Of a stretch of DNA of 24,579 nt, positions 1-7,567 are shown piece after piece. The stretch is from the NCBI GenBank assembly GCA_037439705.1, contig JBBIVP010000008.1:1-24579 (forward strand). Reading direction: 5' to 3'. Within the stretch, counting starts at the first letter, position 1, and each line of letters opens with the position of its first letter. The notes below the pieces were generated by a model. It made no database searches, had not been told where the DNA came from, and saw only the letters and a list, made by a program, of their open reading frames with translations. Made by a program: the position numbers and the translations under genes. Origin of the DNA: JBBIVP01 sp037439705 [NCBI: bacterium] (lineage in GTDB: Bacteria; JBBIVP01).

Positions 1-657
1 GAACTGTGGGATGATAAACTATGGGGGCAGATACCACAATACATTGCCTTCATTTCAGCAATAACAATGACAGTCGGAAATCTCGCAGCACTCAATCAGA
101 AGAGCGTAAAGAGAATGCTTGCCTATTCAAGCATAGCGCATGCGGGATATATGCTCATCGGCCTTTCAGCAATGACGAGGTTAGGAATTCACGCGATTTT
201 ATTTTATGCACTGGTTTACCTTTTCATGAACTTCGGAGCATTTGCTTCCATTTCATATCTTACATCAAGAGGCATGAAGGATGAGATAGAAAGCTACAGG
301 GGTATTGGATGGATATCTCCGGTTTTCGGGGTCACAACAACAATTTTCCTTTTCTCACTCGTTGGAATTCCGCCTCTTGGAGGATTTGTGGGAAAGCTTC
401 TTATCTTTGCTTCTGCAGTAAAGGAAAAGATGTTTGTTCTTGTGATAATAGGTATTTTAAACAGTGTGATATCCCTTTATTACTATGCCTTGATAGTAAA
501 AAAGATGTTTCTTGAAACACCTGCATCCTATCAGGAGTTCAAGCTTTCATTCCTTGAATCTCTTCTCCTTATTATATGTGCTATTTCAGTAGTTTTTCTC
601 GGCCTCTTCTGGGGAAAACCTTTTCTTTTCCTTGAGAAGGCATTGAATATGTTTTAA
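1..657 (+). CDS. nuoN: NADH-quinone oxidoreductase subunit N, C-terminal part (5' end outside window)
   Basis: Frame 1 is open from the first base, so this is the last 218 codons of a longer gene; the internal ATG at 67 is not the start. The product is a membrane subunit of respiratory complex I, in the antiporter-like (Mrp-type) family that forms one proton channel. The fragment opens with the end of a membrane helix, then a stretch around NQKSVKRMLAYSSIAHAGY, which is highly characteristic of the NuoL/M/N family (Lys and His within the channel). A GIPPLGGFVGK segment typical of NuoN follows near window residue 125, then two or three more hydrophobic helices. It ends at TAA and is probably the last gene of a nuo operon lying to the left. 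It converges with the minus-strand gene ending at 673, and no convincing terminator separates them. Identity is firm; N rather than M or L rests on the length of the tail and on the SYLTSRG and GIGWISP stretches. Confidence 0.9.
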   Translation, partial: ELWDDKLWGQIPQYIAFISAITMTVGNLAALNQKSVKRMLAYSSIAHAGYMLIGLSAMTRLGIHAILFYALVYLFMNFGAFASISYLTSRGMKDEIESYRGIGWISPVFGVTTTIFLFSLVGIPPLGGFVGKLLIFASAVKEKMFVLVIIGILNSVISLYYYALIVKKMFLETPASYQEFKLSFLESLLLIICAISVVFLGLFWGKPFLFLEKALNMF

Positions 658-672
658 TTTAGATTTTAACCC

Positions 673-2622
673 TTAAAGGTTTATTTCATCCTTTGAGAAA
701 TGCATTCTCTGTTCTGCAGCCTGAAGGATCATTTCAAGCATTCTTGAATATGAGATTCCGGCAATTTTTGCCATTTTTGCTAAGTGCCCGTCCCAGCACC
801 AGCCAGGATTGGGGTTGACCTCAAGAAGTCTCGGTTCTCCTTTTGAATTCAATCTCCAGTCAAAACGAGCGTAATCCCTGCATTCAAGTCTTTCAAAGAG
901 TTTCAAGGAACATTCTATTATAATTTTTTCAGTTTCCTCTGGAAGAACCGCCGGGATGGAATCAACCTTTCCATATGGCGAATCAGGTAGCCATTTTGCT
1001 TCATAACCACATATCTTTGGAAGTTCCGGAGGAAGAGAATAATAATCTTCTTCTATTATTGGAAGAATTGTATAGGAATCGGGTGGATTACCTATTATTC
1101 CCACGCTCAAATCCTTTCCTGTCAAAAATTCTTCAACGAGAATTGGCTTTTCATATCCAAACTTTTCTCTTATTTCAGAGACCGCGTTGAGGAGTTCTTC
1201 ATGATTCTTTGCTACACTCCTCTGCGTTATTCCAAAACTTGAATCCCCAAAGTTGGGTTTCACAATTACGGGAAATTCAAAGGGAATTTGAAATGTCGTA
1301 TCTTCAGGTTTTATCACCACAGCCCTTGGCACAGGGATTCCCATTTCCCTCGCAATTCCTCTGATAAGGGATTTGTCATAACAATGAGCAAGGCAATGGG
1401 GTTTTGCACCGGTATAAGGTATTTTCAAAACTCCAAGGAGTGCAGGAATGTGAAGTTCCTTTCTCGGGTTGTTAAGATAGCCCTCGTCGCAGAGATTTAA
1501 TATGAAATCAACCTTACCCTTTTCTTTGAGTTTAAGGAGTTCCTGGATGAGGGTATCGTGATTTGTAAGATAGGTGAATCTGTAGTAACCTTTCTGCTCT
1601 ATATCCCTTAATGCTTCTTTTAACTGGTCAATTGTGTAAAGGTCGTCGTCGTCAAAGATTCCTTTCGGCTTCAACGGGTCTGGTTTTGAAGGGTCTCCCA
1701 GAAGAACAACAACTTCTTTTGCTACCTTCTTCTTTATTTTTACAGGCGTCCAGTTTTTTCTTGCAATGGCAGTAACAATTATTCTTCTCTTCATCATGCC
1801 GAGGTCCTGATTCCTTTTTGAGTCTGGGAAGAGTGTACCGTGAAATTGAATCTCGGCAAATCCAACCGTTTGAAGCAGTCCTTTCAATTTTTCTTTTGTG
1901 TAAAGTCTCTCAGCATAAAACTGGTCTACAATTACTCCCTTTTCCACATGGGATATGATTTCCCTTGAAATAAGCCTTTCTCCATCAATGGAGAGTGAGC
2001 GTTCTCTACACACAAAATGTTTTTTGTCTATCCATTCCCACGATCTTGGCTGAAAGTGTTCTTTCAAATACTCACCATCAGAAACATCTATGAGAAGTTT
2101 TCCCCATGGTTTTAAAACCTTTAAAACTTCTTTCAACACTTTTAGGTCTTCGTTAAGGCTATCAAAATATCCAAAACTGTTGCCAAGAATAAGCACAGCA
2201 TCAAATGTGTCGGGTGGATATGGAAGTTTCCTGGCATCTCCCTCGCGAAACCTTATGTTTAATCCATCCTTTTTTGCATTTATTTTTGCTTTCTGGATAA
2301 GATAGTGGGAACGGTCAAGGCCATCAATGTTCTGTATTTCTCTTCTTGCAAGTTCTAAAGAATGCCTTCCATGTCCACAGCAGAGGTCCAGGATTCTGTC
2401 TTCAGGAGAAATTTTTAGAATTGAAAGTATTGTATCTACTTCCCTCGCAGTGATTTCTCTGTCTTCCACCACATCGCCATCTGTTTTGAGATAAAAAGAG
2501 TTAAAGAGCCTTCTCCACCAATCTCTTGGAACATGTTCTTCTAAGTGTTGAACAGGTCCAAGTGTTCTTACTCCATTTGGTAGTTTTTTTCTTTTTAAAG
2601 ACTCTTCACTCACTACTTTCAT
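673..2622 (-). CDS. SAM methyltransferase fused to a D-Ala-D-Ala-ligase-like ATP-grasp enzyme
   Basis: A 649-residue protein with two catalytic halves. Residues about 45-290 are a class I SAM-dependent methyltransferase: motif I is DRILDLCCGHGRH (75-87), followed by acidic and GDARKLP segments and the post-motif stretch KPWGKLLIDVSDG. Residues about 305-640 are an ATP-grasp ligase of the D-alanine-D-alanine ligase type. Visible there are FPVIVKPNFGDSSFGI (ATP-binding Lys and glycine/serine loop), ILVEEFLTGKDLSVGI, and the metal-binding LEVNPNPGW near the C-terminus. The usual Ddl N-terminal GG-S-EH loop is absent, so cell-wall D-Ala-D-Ala synthesis is unlikely. More plausible is ATP-driven peptide/amide bond formation on a small molecule or peptide that is also methylated (inference). 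An AAGGGGG-like ribosome site lies nine bases before the ATG. A strong promoter sits about 95 bases upstream. The gene stands alone, so the substrate cannot be read from its neighbours. Confidence 0.8.
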   Translation of the reverse strand: MKVVSEESLKRKKLPNGVRTLGPVQHLEEHVPRDWWRRLFNSFYLKTDGDVVEDREITAREVDTILSILKISPEDRILDLCCGHGRHSLELARREIQNIDGLDRSHYLIQKAKINAKKDGLNIRFREGDARKLPYPPDTFDAVLILGNSFGYFDSLNEDLKVLKEVLKVLKPWGKLLIDVSDGEYLKEHFQPRSWEWIDKKHFVCRERSLSIDGERLISREIISHVEKGVIVDQFYAERLYTKEKLKGLLQTVGFAEIQFHGTLFPDSKRNQDLGMMKRRIIVTAIARKNWTPVKIKKKVAKEVVVLLGDPSKPDPLKPKGIFDDDDLYTIDQLKEALRDIEQKGYYRFTYLTNHDTLIQELLKLKEKGKVDFILNLCDEGYLNNPRKELHIPALLGVLKIPYTGAKPHCLAHCYDKSLIRGIAREMGIPVPRAVVIKPEDTTFQIPFEFPVIVKPNFGDSSFGITQRSVAKNHEELLNAVSEIREKFGYEKPILVEEFLTGKDLSVGIIGNPPDSYTILPIIEEDYYSLPPELPKICGYEAKWLPDSPYGKVDSIPAVLPEETEKIIIECSLKLFERLECRDYARFDWRLNSKGEPRLLEVNPNPGWCWDGHLAKMAKIAGISYSRMLEMILQAAEQRMHFSKDEINL

Positions 2623-2722
2623 TTTATTTAACCCCCTTTTCTTTTTTTGATTTAATACTACTTAAAGGATCTTCTCCAGCCTTTTTCATCTCTACTTTTT
2701 AAATCCTCTTTTCATGAGTGAA

Positions 2723-2751
2723 AATATATATCCATTTTTTTAAAATGTCAA
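2723..2751 (-). promoter_or_regulatory. Strong sigma70-like promoter for the methyltransferase/ATP-grasp gene
   Basis: On the minus strand TTGACA (2751-2746), a 17-base spacer and TATATT (2728-2723) form a near-consensus promoter. Start of transcription is expected near 2716, giving a leader of about 95 bases before the ATG at 2622. An ATG at 2715, right at the predicted start, opens a seven-codon ORF (MKRGFKK) that stops before the main gene. Whether it is translated is unknown. No other structure was recognised in the leader. Confidence 0.6.
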
Positions 2752-2954
2752 GTATTTTTTACTCAAGACCCACGAAAAGACATCCAGAAGTTAATTGAAA
2801 CCTATTATATGATGGGCAGTATTTCTTAAACTTGCTGATTGTGAAAGGAACAAAAGATTTGTAGGAAGAATTGATTTTCAAGGCTTTAAAAATGGATTTC
2901 TCCTACAACAAAGAAAGAGCGCACCTTATTTAATTTTACTATGATGGGTTTTTA

Positions 2955-2994
2955 TTGACTACATTATAGAAGTTTATAAATATCTTAAAGGAGG
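2955..2994 (+). promoter_or_regulatory. Candidate promoter and ribosome site for the FMN-binding redox gene
   Basis: TTGACT (2955-2960), a 16-base spacer and TAAATA (2977-2982) make a fair promoter. AAAGGAGG (2987-2994) lies six bases before the TTG at 3001. This strong Shine-Dalgarno site is what selects TTG as the start codon, as no ATG or GTG lies nearby in frame. Confidence 0.5.
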
Positions 2995-3000
2995 AAAAAA

Positions 3001-4146
3001 TTGAGGTTTCTTCTTATTCTTACATACCTATTTCTCTTATCCTCAATTATTTTCTTTTTCTTCTTCAAAAAAACAGAAAGGGTTGACCCTTCCACAGAAA
3101 ACCTTCTTGCTGTTCTTCCGTGTGCTTCAAATTTCGAAAAATCAAAAAATTACTGGAAGGGGATTGATTCAAAAGGGAATATATGTGGATATGCATTTCT
3201 CACATCATCAATGTCCCCGAGGGTAAAGGGATATGGAGGTGAAATATCAGCAGTTGTGGGTATTGATAAATCAGGAACAATAACAGGGATTGAAATTCTA
3301 AAGCACAACGAAACTCCTTTCTACTTCAGTGCCTTAGAAGAAGCTGGATTTTTTCGGGACATAAAGGGGCACAGGATTGAGGATGGTTATAAGGGTTTGA
3401 CTATAGTTTCGGGAGCCACAATTTCATCAAGGGCTCTTTTGAAGGATATTATAGGCGGAGCTGTAAGAATTGCAAAAGAGGAATTGAACATTCACCCCCA
3501 TCTTGAAGAGGAAACTTCAAAAAAAGAACTTGTCCTTTCATTTCTCCTTTTTCTAATTTTTCTCTCGGGTTTCATCGGCGTTAAAAAAAGAAAAAAGTTT
3601 TTTACCATCCTCTCCTCAATAGGTGGAATAATTCTCATAGGTTTCTACATGAATTCATCATTTTCCCTTGCGGATATTTCAAAAATTGTTGTCTTAAACT
3701 TCCCTTCAACTTCAAACCTTTCCCTTTTCCTCATATACATCTTTGTAATTGTAAGTTCTTTTATGAAAAAACCACTTTACTGCAGATGTATATGTCCCTA
3801 CGGAACCATCGTTGAGATTGCAGGAATGATTGGAAAGAAGAAAAAAATAGAATCGCCGTCTTCAGCCCGTTTTGCGAGTTTCTTGAGGGAATTTATCGGA
3901 ATTACTCTGCTTTTTCTTTTTCTCATCACAGGCTCTTCCATCTTCCTTTACTTTGAACCATTCCACTGGCTCTTTTCACTCAAAGGTTCTCTCACAATGT
4001 GGCTATTTGCCATATCAGGAATCCTTCTTTCAATTTTTATAAAAAGGTTCTGGTGCATCTTTCTCTGTCCAACCGGAGGAATACTTGAAAGAATTTCTTG
4101 GCTCTTTAATAGAACAAGAAACGCTATCTCGCAATGCAAAAGTTAG
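3001..4146 (+). CDS. FMN-binding domain / CX3CP-type membrane electron-transfer protein (NosR/RnfG-like)
   Basis: A 381-residue membrane flavoprotein probably moving electrons across or along the inner membrane. An N-terminal helix (residues about 2-22) is followed by an extracytoplasmic FMN-binding domain (about 60-160) of the RnfG/NqrC/NosR family. SGATIS at 127-132 is the covalent flavinylation motif, with S132 as the likely acceptor for FMN attached by an ApbE enzyme; no apbE lies in the window. About five more membrane helices follow, carrying two NosR/NapH-style Fe-S or redox motifs: C261-x3-C265-P and C352-x3-C356-P. No classical 4Fe-4S ferredoxin domain follows the helices, unlike full NosR. 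The TTG start is supported by a strong AAAGGAGG site. Family knowledge links such proteins to flavin-based extracytosolic electron transfer. The partner and electron acceptor are not shown here. Confidence 0.8.
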   Translation: MRFLLILTYLFLLSSIIFFFFFKKTERVDPSTENLLAVLPCASNFEKSKNYWKGIDSKGNICGYAFLTSSMSPRVKGYGGEISAVVGIDKSGTITGIEILKHNETPFYFSALEEAGFFRDIKGHRIEDGYKGLTIVSGATISSRALLKDIIGGAVRIAKEELNIHPHLEEETSKKELVLSFLLFLIFLSGFIGVKKRKKFFTILSSIGGIILIGFYMNSSFSLADISKIVVLNFPSTSNLSLFLIYIFVIVSSFMKKPLYCRCICPYGTIVEIAGMIGKKKKIESPSSARFASFLREFIGITLLFLFLITGSSIFLYFEPFHWLFSLKGSLTMWLFAISGILLSIFIKRFWCIFLCPTGGILERISWLFNRTRNAISQCKS

Positions 4147-4261
4147 GAACCGGGCAGAAGGTTAGACCTGGTGAATACGCTTTTGGGTACCTACTTTTTT
4201 TAATTCCCAACCACTAACTCTCAATTCCTAATTCTCCGAATAGTTATCATTTTACATTTCC

Positions 4262-5650
4262 TCAATAAGCTCCCTTACTTCTTAAAACTACAAAAGGGGT
4301 CTTAAAAAGAATAATAAGGTCAAGCCACAAAGACCAGTTCCTCACATAGAACTCATCAAGTTTTAATCTGTCCTCAAATTCCAGAGAGTTTCTGCCTGAA
4401 ACCTGCCACAGTCCAGTTATACCGGGCTTAACCCTTAAAATTACATCTTTATACATTCCCATCCTCTCCATTTCCCTCGGAAGATATGGTCTCGGACCTA
4501 TCAAACTCATATCTCCTTTCAGAACATTAAAAATCTGGGGAAGTTCGTCAAGACTCCATTTTCTCAAAAATTTCCCAATTTTTGTAACCCTCGGGTCAAA
4601 TCCCTTGAGTTTCATAAATTTTTCCCATTCTTCCTTTGCGGAATTGTTTTTCTCCAGATAGTCATTGAGTTTCTCATTCGCATCAGGAAACATGGTTCTG
4701 AATTTGTATAAATTGAAACTCCTTCCGTTTTTGCCGAGCCTTTCCTGGCTAAAAATTACGGGTTTTCCATCAAAAAGTAAAATGAGGAGGGTGATCACGA
4801 AAAGAACTGGAGAAATGATGAAAAGTATTATTATGGTCAAAAACAATTCCATTGCATTTTTTATGTAGATATTCCACGGCTTCGCAAGGTTTAAATTAAC
4901 GGTTAAAAGAAAGGTATCACCCGCTACAATGGGTTGTCCTGTGATGGCTACTCCCGAGGTATCAGGAAGTAGCATAATTGAATCTCCAAAATTTCCAAGG
5001 GTTTCAACAAGCTTAACAATGTATTCTTTCTTAATTCCTGAAGAGTCTATGATTATGTCAAAGTTCTTTTTATCATGAAACTTCTGGAATATTTTTTCGG
5101 AAGAAACTGGATTTTCTATTTTTACGAAGGAAGGAGAACGGTAGCCGAGAAAGAAGTTATTACCAATTTTTTTAATAAGGGATTCAGAAACGGGTTTTAA
5201 GCCTATAAACACAACCTCCTTTCCCCATATTCCCATCCTGTAGAGAAGAAATTTCACAAAAATCCTTCCTGCGAGGAAAAAGGGACCTCCGAGAATGAGA
5301 AGGATAAGCACAATTCCTCTTGATATATGGAGAATTTTTAAAAGATAGGAAATGGCAAGAAGTATTATTGATGAGCGAACATGGGCAAGCATTATTGACC
5401 TTGCCTCTTCAGAAATCGTCCTTCTCTTCGTATAAAGTCCTGAGAGAAGGAACTCAACAAACCATATAAAAAAGAAAAGTAGAAATTCCCCTGAAAAACG
5501 AGTTTCTAATAAATGAGGGGAAAAAAATCTTCCCCAATTTTTTATATTCACCGCAAGTATATAAAGGAGGAAAAAGGAGATAAAATCAGAGAGCATAAAG
5601 CAAAAAACAGAAAGGATTTTCTTCCCTGTTATGAAAATTTTCTGAGCCAT
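4262..5650 (-). CDS. WbaP-type polyprenyl-phosphate sugar phosphotransferase
   Basis: A 462-residue initiating enzyme of surface-glycan synthesis, transferring a sugar-1-phosphate from a nucleotide sugar to undecaprenyl phosphate at the inner membrane. The N-terminal half has four hydrophobic helices (about 15-145), then a degenerate nucleotide-binding-like domain (about 145-250). A further membrane segment (about 270-295) leads to the catalytic domain. That domain shows RLGKNGRSFNLYKFRTMF, the catalytic Asp-Glu in SLDELPQIFNVLKGDMSLIGPRP, and KPGITGLWQVSGRN. Length and order match full-size WbaP/CpsE proteins rather than the short PglC form. It is the last gene of a three-gene minus-strand operon, and its ATG lies inside the end of the hydrolase gene (22-base overlap), suggesting coupled translation. 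The sugar (galactose, glucose or other) cannot be told from sequence. No glycosyltransferase or Wzx/Wzy gene lies nearby. Confidence 0.88.
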   Translation of the reverse strand: MAQKIFITGKKILSVFCFMLSDFISFFLLYILAVNIKNWGRFFSPHLLETRFSGEFLLFFFIWFVEFLLSGLYTKRRTISEEARSIMLAHVRSSIILLAISYLLKILHISRGIVLILLILGGPFFLAGRIFVKFLLYRMGIWGKEVVFIGLKPVSESLIKKIGNNFFLGYRSPSFVKIENPVSSEKIFQKFHDKKNFDIIIDSSGIKKEYIVKLVETLGNFGDSIMLLPDTSGVAITGQPIVAGDTFLLTVNLNLAKPWNIYIKNAMELFLTIIILFIISPVLFVITLLILLFDGKPVIFSQERLGKNGRSFNLYKFRTMFPDANEKLNDYLEKNNSAKEEWEKFMKLKGFDPRVTKIGKFLRKWSLDELPQIFNVLKGDMSLIGPRPYLPREMERMGMYKDVILRVKPGITGLWQVSGRNSLEFEDRLKLDEFYVRNWSLWLDLIILFKTPFVVLRSKGAY

Positions 5651-6414
5651 CTTATAACTTCGTCAAATACCTTTTCGTTGTCAAGTTCGTTAAATGGTTC
5701 ATGATAGTATCCACCATATATACAGAGTTTTTTCTCAACCGATATTTTTTCGTAAAAATTTTTAGTGGCTTCCGGGTCTGTAAGTTCATCGGAGGAACCG
5801 TGAAGGAAAAGTACAGGAACTTTTATACCTTCTGGGTGAAGGTTAACATAATTCATCGCTTTCATTGTTTGAAAAAACCATCTTACTGTAATTTTTCTGT
5901 GAACGAGGGGGTCATTGATGTATGCTTCTACAACACTTTCATCGTGCGATAGTTTCCTGGGGTCTATCTCATTGGACATAGAAACCCGTGGTGCAATTCT
6001 TAACAGAACTTTTCCAAGAAGGAGTTTAAATTTAGGCGGCTTAATTTTCAGCCCGAGAAGCGGAGCACTCACCACAAGTGATTTGAGTCTTTCGGGCTTC
6101 TTTATTCCATAATAAAGAACGATGAGACCGCCGAGACTGTGTCCTATGAGATGAAATTTTTCTTTGAGCTCTGAGGTGGCTTTTTCTATATCTTCAACAT
6201 AATCATCAAAGGAACTTATATCTCCCCTTTTTCCCCATGACCTTCCATGTCCTCTCAGGTCAAACCTTATAAGGCCAAAATTATTCTCCAATAATTTTTT
6301 TGAAATTTTTTCGTATCTTCCACAATGTTCGCCCAGTCCATGGACAATTACACACCAGTTTTTTCCCTCTGAACCCCCATCTTTTAAAATAAATAGTCCG
6401 TTTTTTAATGGCAT
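5629..6414 (-). CDS. Alpha/beta hydrolase, monoacylglycerol lipase / lysophospholipase family
   Basis: A 261-residue serine hydrolase of the monoglyceride lipase type, probably cleaving acyl esters of glycerol or lysolipids. It has the expected HGLGEHCGRY oxyanion-hole segment (25-34), RFDLRGHGRSWGKRG (50-64), nucleophile Ser93 in GHSLGG, acid Asp209 in HGSSDELTDP, and His238 in GGYYHEPFNE. The triad is therefore complete and length is normal. There is no signal peptide, so it should be cytoplasmic or membrane-peripheral. It overlaps the upstream beta-grasp gene by 10 bases and the downstream sugar transferase gene by 22. No strong ribosome site precedes its ATG, which fits translational coupling. 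The exact substrate is unknown. Confidence 0.85.
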   Translation of the reverse strand: MPLKNGLFILKDGGSEGKNWCVIVHGLGEHCGRYEKISKKLLENNFGLIRFDLRGHGRSWGKRGDISSFDDYVEDIEKATSELKEKFHLIGHSLGGLIVLYYGIKKPERLKSLVVSAPLLGLKIKPPKFKLLLGKVLLRIAPRVSMSNEIDPRKLSHDESVVEAYINDPLVHRKITVRWFFQTMKAMNYVNLHPEGIKVPVLFLHGSSDELTDPEATKNFYEKISVEKKLCIYGGYYHEPFNELDNEKVFDEVIRWLRKFS

Positions 6415-6698
6415 TTTGAATTTGTATAAATGTATACCATGTCTCCATTTTTCAATCTCTTTTTCAGGTCATTGATAAGGCTCAACTTTTCTCCATTTAC
6501 TTCCAGCTCAGGTATATCTATCAGGGTGGGAAGGTCTCTGAAAAATCTCTTTCCGAGCCGGTTGCATCTGTCAAGAGCCTTCAGCAAATCCTTGACGGTT
6601 CCATCCTTCTTCATACACACATTAAACCTTTCTTTGATTTTTCTACCAAGGATTATCCCTTCAACCTTTACCGTTACTTCTATTGTTTCGCGCCCCAT
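6405..6698 (-). CDS. Beta-grasp (MoaD/ThiS-like) small protein
   Basis: A 97-residue protein. The reading frame extends to a TTG at 6713, but the true start is chosen as the ATG at 6698 because a strong GGAGGTAGGAG ribosome site lies just before it and within the longer reading. The pattern resembles the MoaD/ThiS ubiquitin-like fold: an N-terminal pair of strands (IEVTVKVEG, ERFNVCM), TVKDLLKAL as the first helix, then LEVNGEKLS and LKNGDMVYIY as the closing strands. It lacks the C-terminal Gly-Gly needed for thiocarboxylate or adenylate formation and ends in SKCH instead. A sulfur-carrier role is therefore doubtful, and a structural or regulatory beta-grasp role is as likely. It is first in the operon with the hydrolase and sugar transferase. 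Fold assignment is by pattern only. Confidence 0.55.
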   Translation of the reverse strand: MGRETIEVTVKVEGIILGRKIKERFNVCMKKDGTVKDLLKALDRCNRLGKRFFRDLPTLIDIPELEVNGEKLSLINDLKKRLKNGDMVYIYTNSKCH

Positions 6699-6725
6699 TT
6701 CTCCTACCTCCAAAAATTTTTTAAA

Positions 6726-6755
6726 ATAATATCACATTAATTAATTCTTTATCAA
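6726..6755 (-). promoter_or_regulatory. Promoter for the beta-grasp / hydrolase / sugar-transferase operon
   Basis: On the minus strand TTGATA (6755-6750), an 18-base spacer and TATTAT (6731-6726) give a good sigma70-like promoter. Predicted start near 6719 leaves a leader of about 20 bases holding the GGAGG ribosome site before the ATG at 6698. This supports the shorter start of that gene. Confidence 0.5.
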
Positions 6756-6877
6756 GTGGTTTCATCCTGTTAAATTGGAACCACAAAGTTTTAATATAAT
6801 GTTTATCAACCCGGGAACATTTGAGAATCGAAATTAAACCACATTATGCTTTTTGAGGACAGAGTTTTTATGAATAA

Positions 6878-6906
6878 TTGACACAATGCGTCTAAAGTGG
6901 TAAAAG
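6878..6906 (+). promoter_or_regulatory. Candidate leaderless promoter for the acyl-CoA synthetase operon
   Basis: TTGACA (6878-6883), a 17-base spacer and TAAAAG (6901-6906, four of six consensus bases) would start transcription at about the ATG at 6914. Only a weak AAGAAG lies before the ATG. Spacing from -35 to start codon (36 bases) equals that at other suspected leaderless genes here. A TATAAT at 6795-6800 is an alternative -10, but its only nearby -35 (TTGGAA) is just 14 bases away. Confidence 0.4.
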
Positions 6907-6913
6907 AAGAAAC

Positions 6914-7567
6914 ATGAAGACAATTGCACTTTCAGAATACAGATCAAAGGAGCTTTTGAGAAATTTAGGAATTGAAATTCCAGAGGAGTTATTTGTAAAA
7001 ACAGAAGAGGAATGTTTGAAAGGTGCAGAAAAACTCGGTTATCCTGTGGTTTTAAAAGGAACAGGAGAGGGAATTGCTCACAAAACAGAAAAAGGACTTG
7101 TCAAGGTAAAAATTATGAATGAGAATGAACTTATAAGAGCATATAGAGAAATAGTTGGTTCTGGAGAAAAAATTGAGGGAATGCTCCTTCAGAGGTTCAT
7201 ACCAGGAAAAAGGGAGTTTATAGCAGGTATTGTAAGGGACCCACAGTTTGGTCCTGTTATTATGTTCGGGCTCGGTGGAATTTTTACAGAAATTTTAAAA
7301 GATGTAAGTTTCAGAATTGCACCCATTGAAAAGGTTGATGCAGAAGAAATGATTTCAGAACTCCGGAGTGCAAAACTCCTGGATGCTTTCAGAGGAGAAA
7401 AACCAGTAAATAAAGAAAAATTGATTTCCCTCCTCATCAGGCTTTCAGAGGCTCCGTTCAAAGATGAAAGAATCGTTGAGGTTGACTTGAATCCAATAAT
7501 ACCCTGGGAGAATGAAATTTACATCGTTGATGCTCTCGTGGTTTTGAGGGATGAAGGAAAAAATTAG
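6914..7567 (+). CDS. acdB: ADP-forming acetyl/acyl-CoA synthetase, beta subunit
   Basis: A 217-residue ATP-grasp subunit of ADP-forming acyl-CoA synthetase (acyl-CoA + ADP + Pi to acid + CoA + ATP), used by fermenting anaerobes to make ATP from acyl-CoA. The fold begins with LSEYRSKELLRNLGI, typical of the succinyl-CoA-synthetase-like superfamily. GYPVVLKGTGEGIAHKTEKG (42-61) contains His56, which matches the second phosphorylated histidine described for archaeal ACD beta subunits. FGLGGIFTEILKDVSFR and VEVDLNPI carry the metal and nucleotide sites. Length suits the separate beta subunit of a two-gene enzyme rather than the fused roughly 700-residue form. It overlaps the alpha gene by 17 bases, so the two are co-made. 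Acetate, branched-chain or aryl acid preference cannot be read. Confidence 0.88.
   Translation: MKTIALSEYRSKELLRNLGIEIPEELFVKTEEECLKGAEKLGYPVVLKGTGEGIAHKTEKGLVKVKIMNENELIRAYREIVGSGEKIEGMLLQRFIPGKREFIAGIVRDPQFGPVIMFGLGGIFTEILKDVSFRIAPIEKVDAEEMISELRSAKLLDAFRGEKPVNKEKLISLLIRLSEAPFKDERIVEVDLNPIIPWENEIYIVDALVVLRDEGKN

Larger units (their letters stand above)
2623..3000. other. 378-base noncoding gap between divergent genes
   Basis: An AT-rich stretch separating the minus-strand fusion gene from the plus-strand redox gene. It holds the outward promoters listed separately. Between about 2752 and 2950 there are only short plus-strand open stretches: one from about 2755 to the TAA near 2829, and another of 37 codons ending at the TGA near 2944. 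Neither has a good start or ribosome site, and I recognise no protein family in them. They may be a decayed gene fragment, but nothing in the sequence proves it. No RNA gene or repeat was seen. Confidence 0.5.

Noticed and set aside
668-681. AACC...GGTT hairpin followed by T-rich bases as a terminator after nuoN
   Set aside because: Only a four-pair stem with a loop of six, inside the end of the converging gene; too weak.
2755-2946. Two open plus-strand stretches as a broken transposase or other gene remnant
   Set aside because: No recognisable motif, no inverted repeats and no ribosome site; left as unexplained noncoding DNA.
4147-4261. Repeat-like stretch with CAACCACTAACTC and CAATTCCTAATTC
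   Set aside because: Loose similarity between adjacent pieces, no second copy elsewhere in the window and no clean unit length.
6430-6729. 99-codon plus-strand ORF opposite the beta-grasp gene
   Set aside because: Antisense shadow; Ser/Phe/Leu-rich composition typical of reverse reading and no ribosome site.
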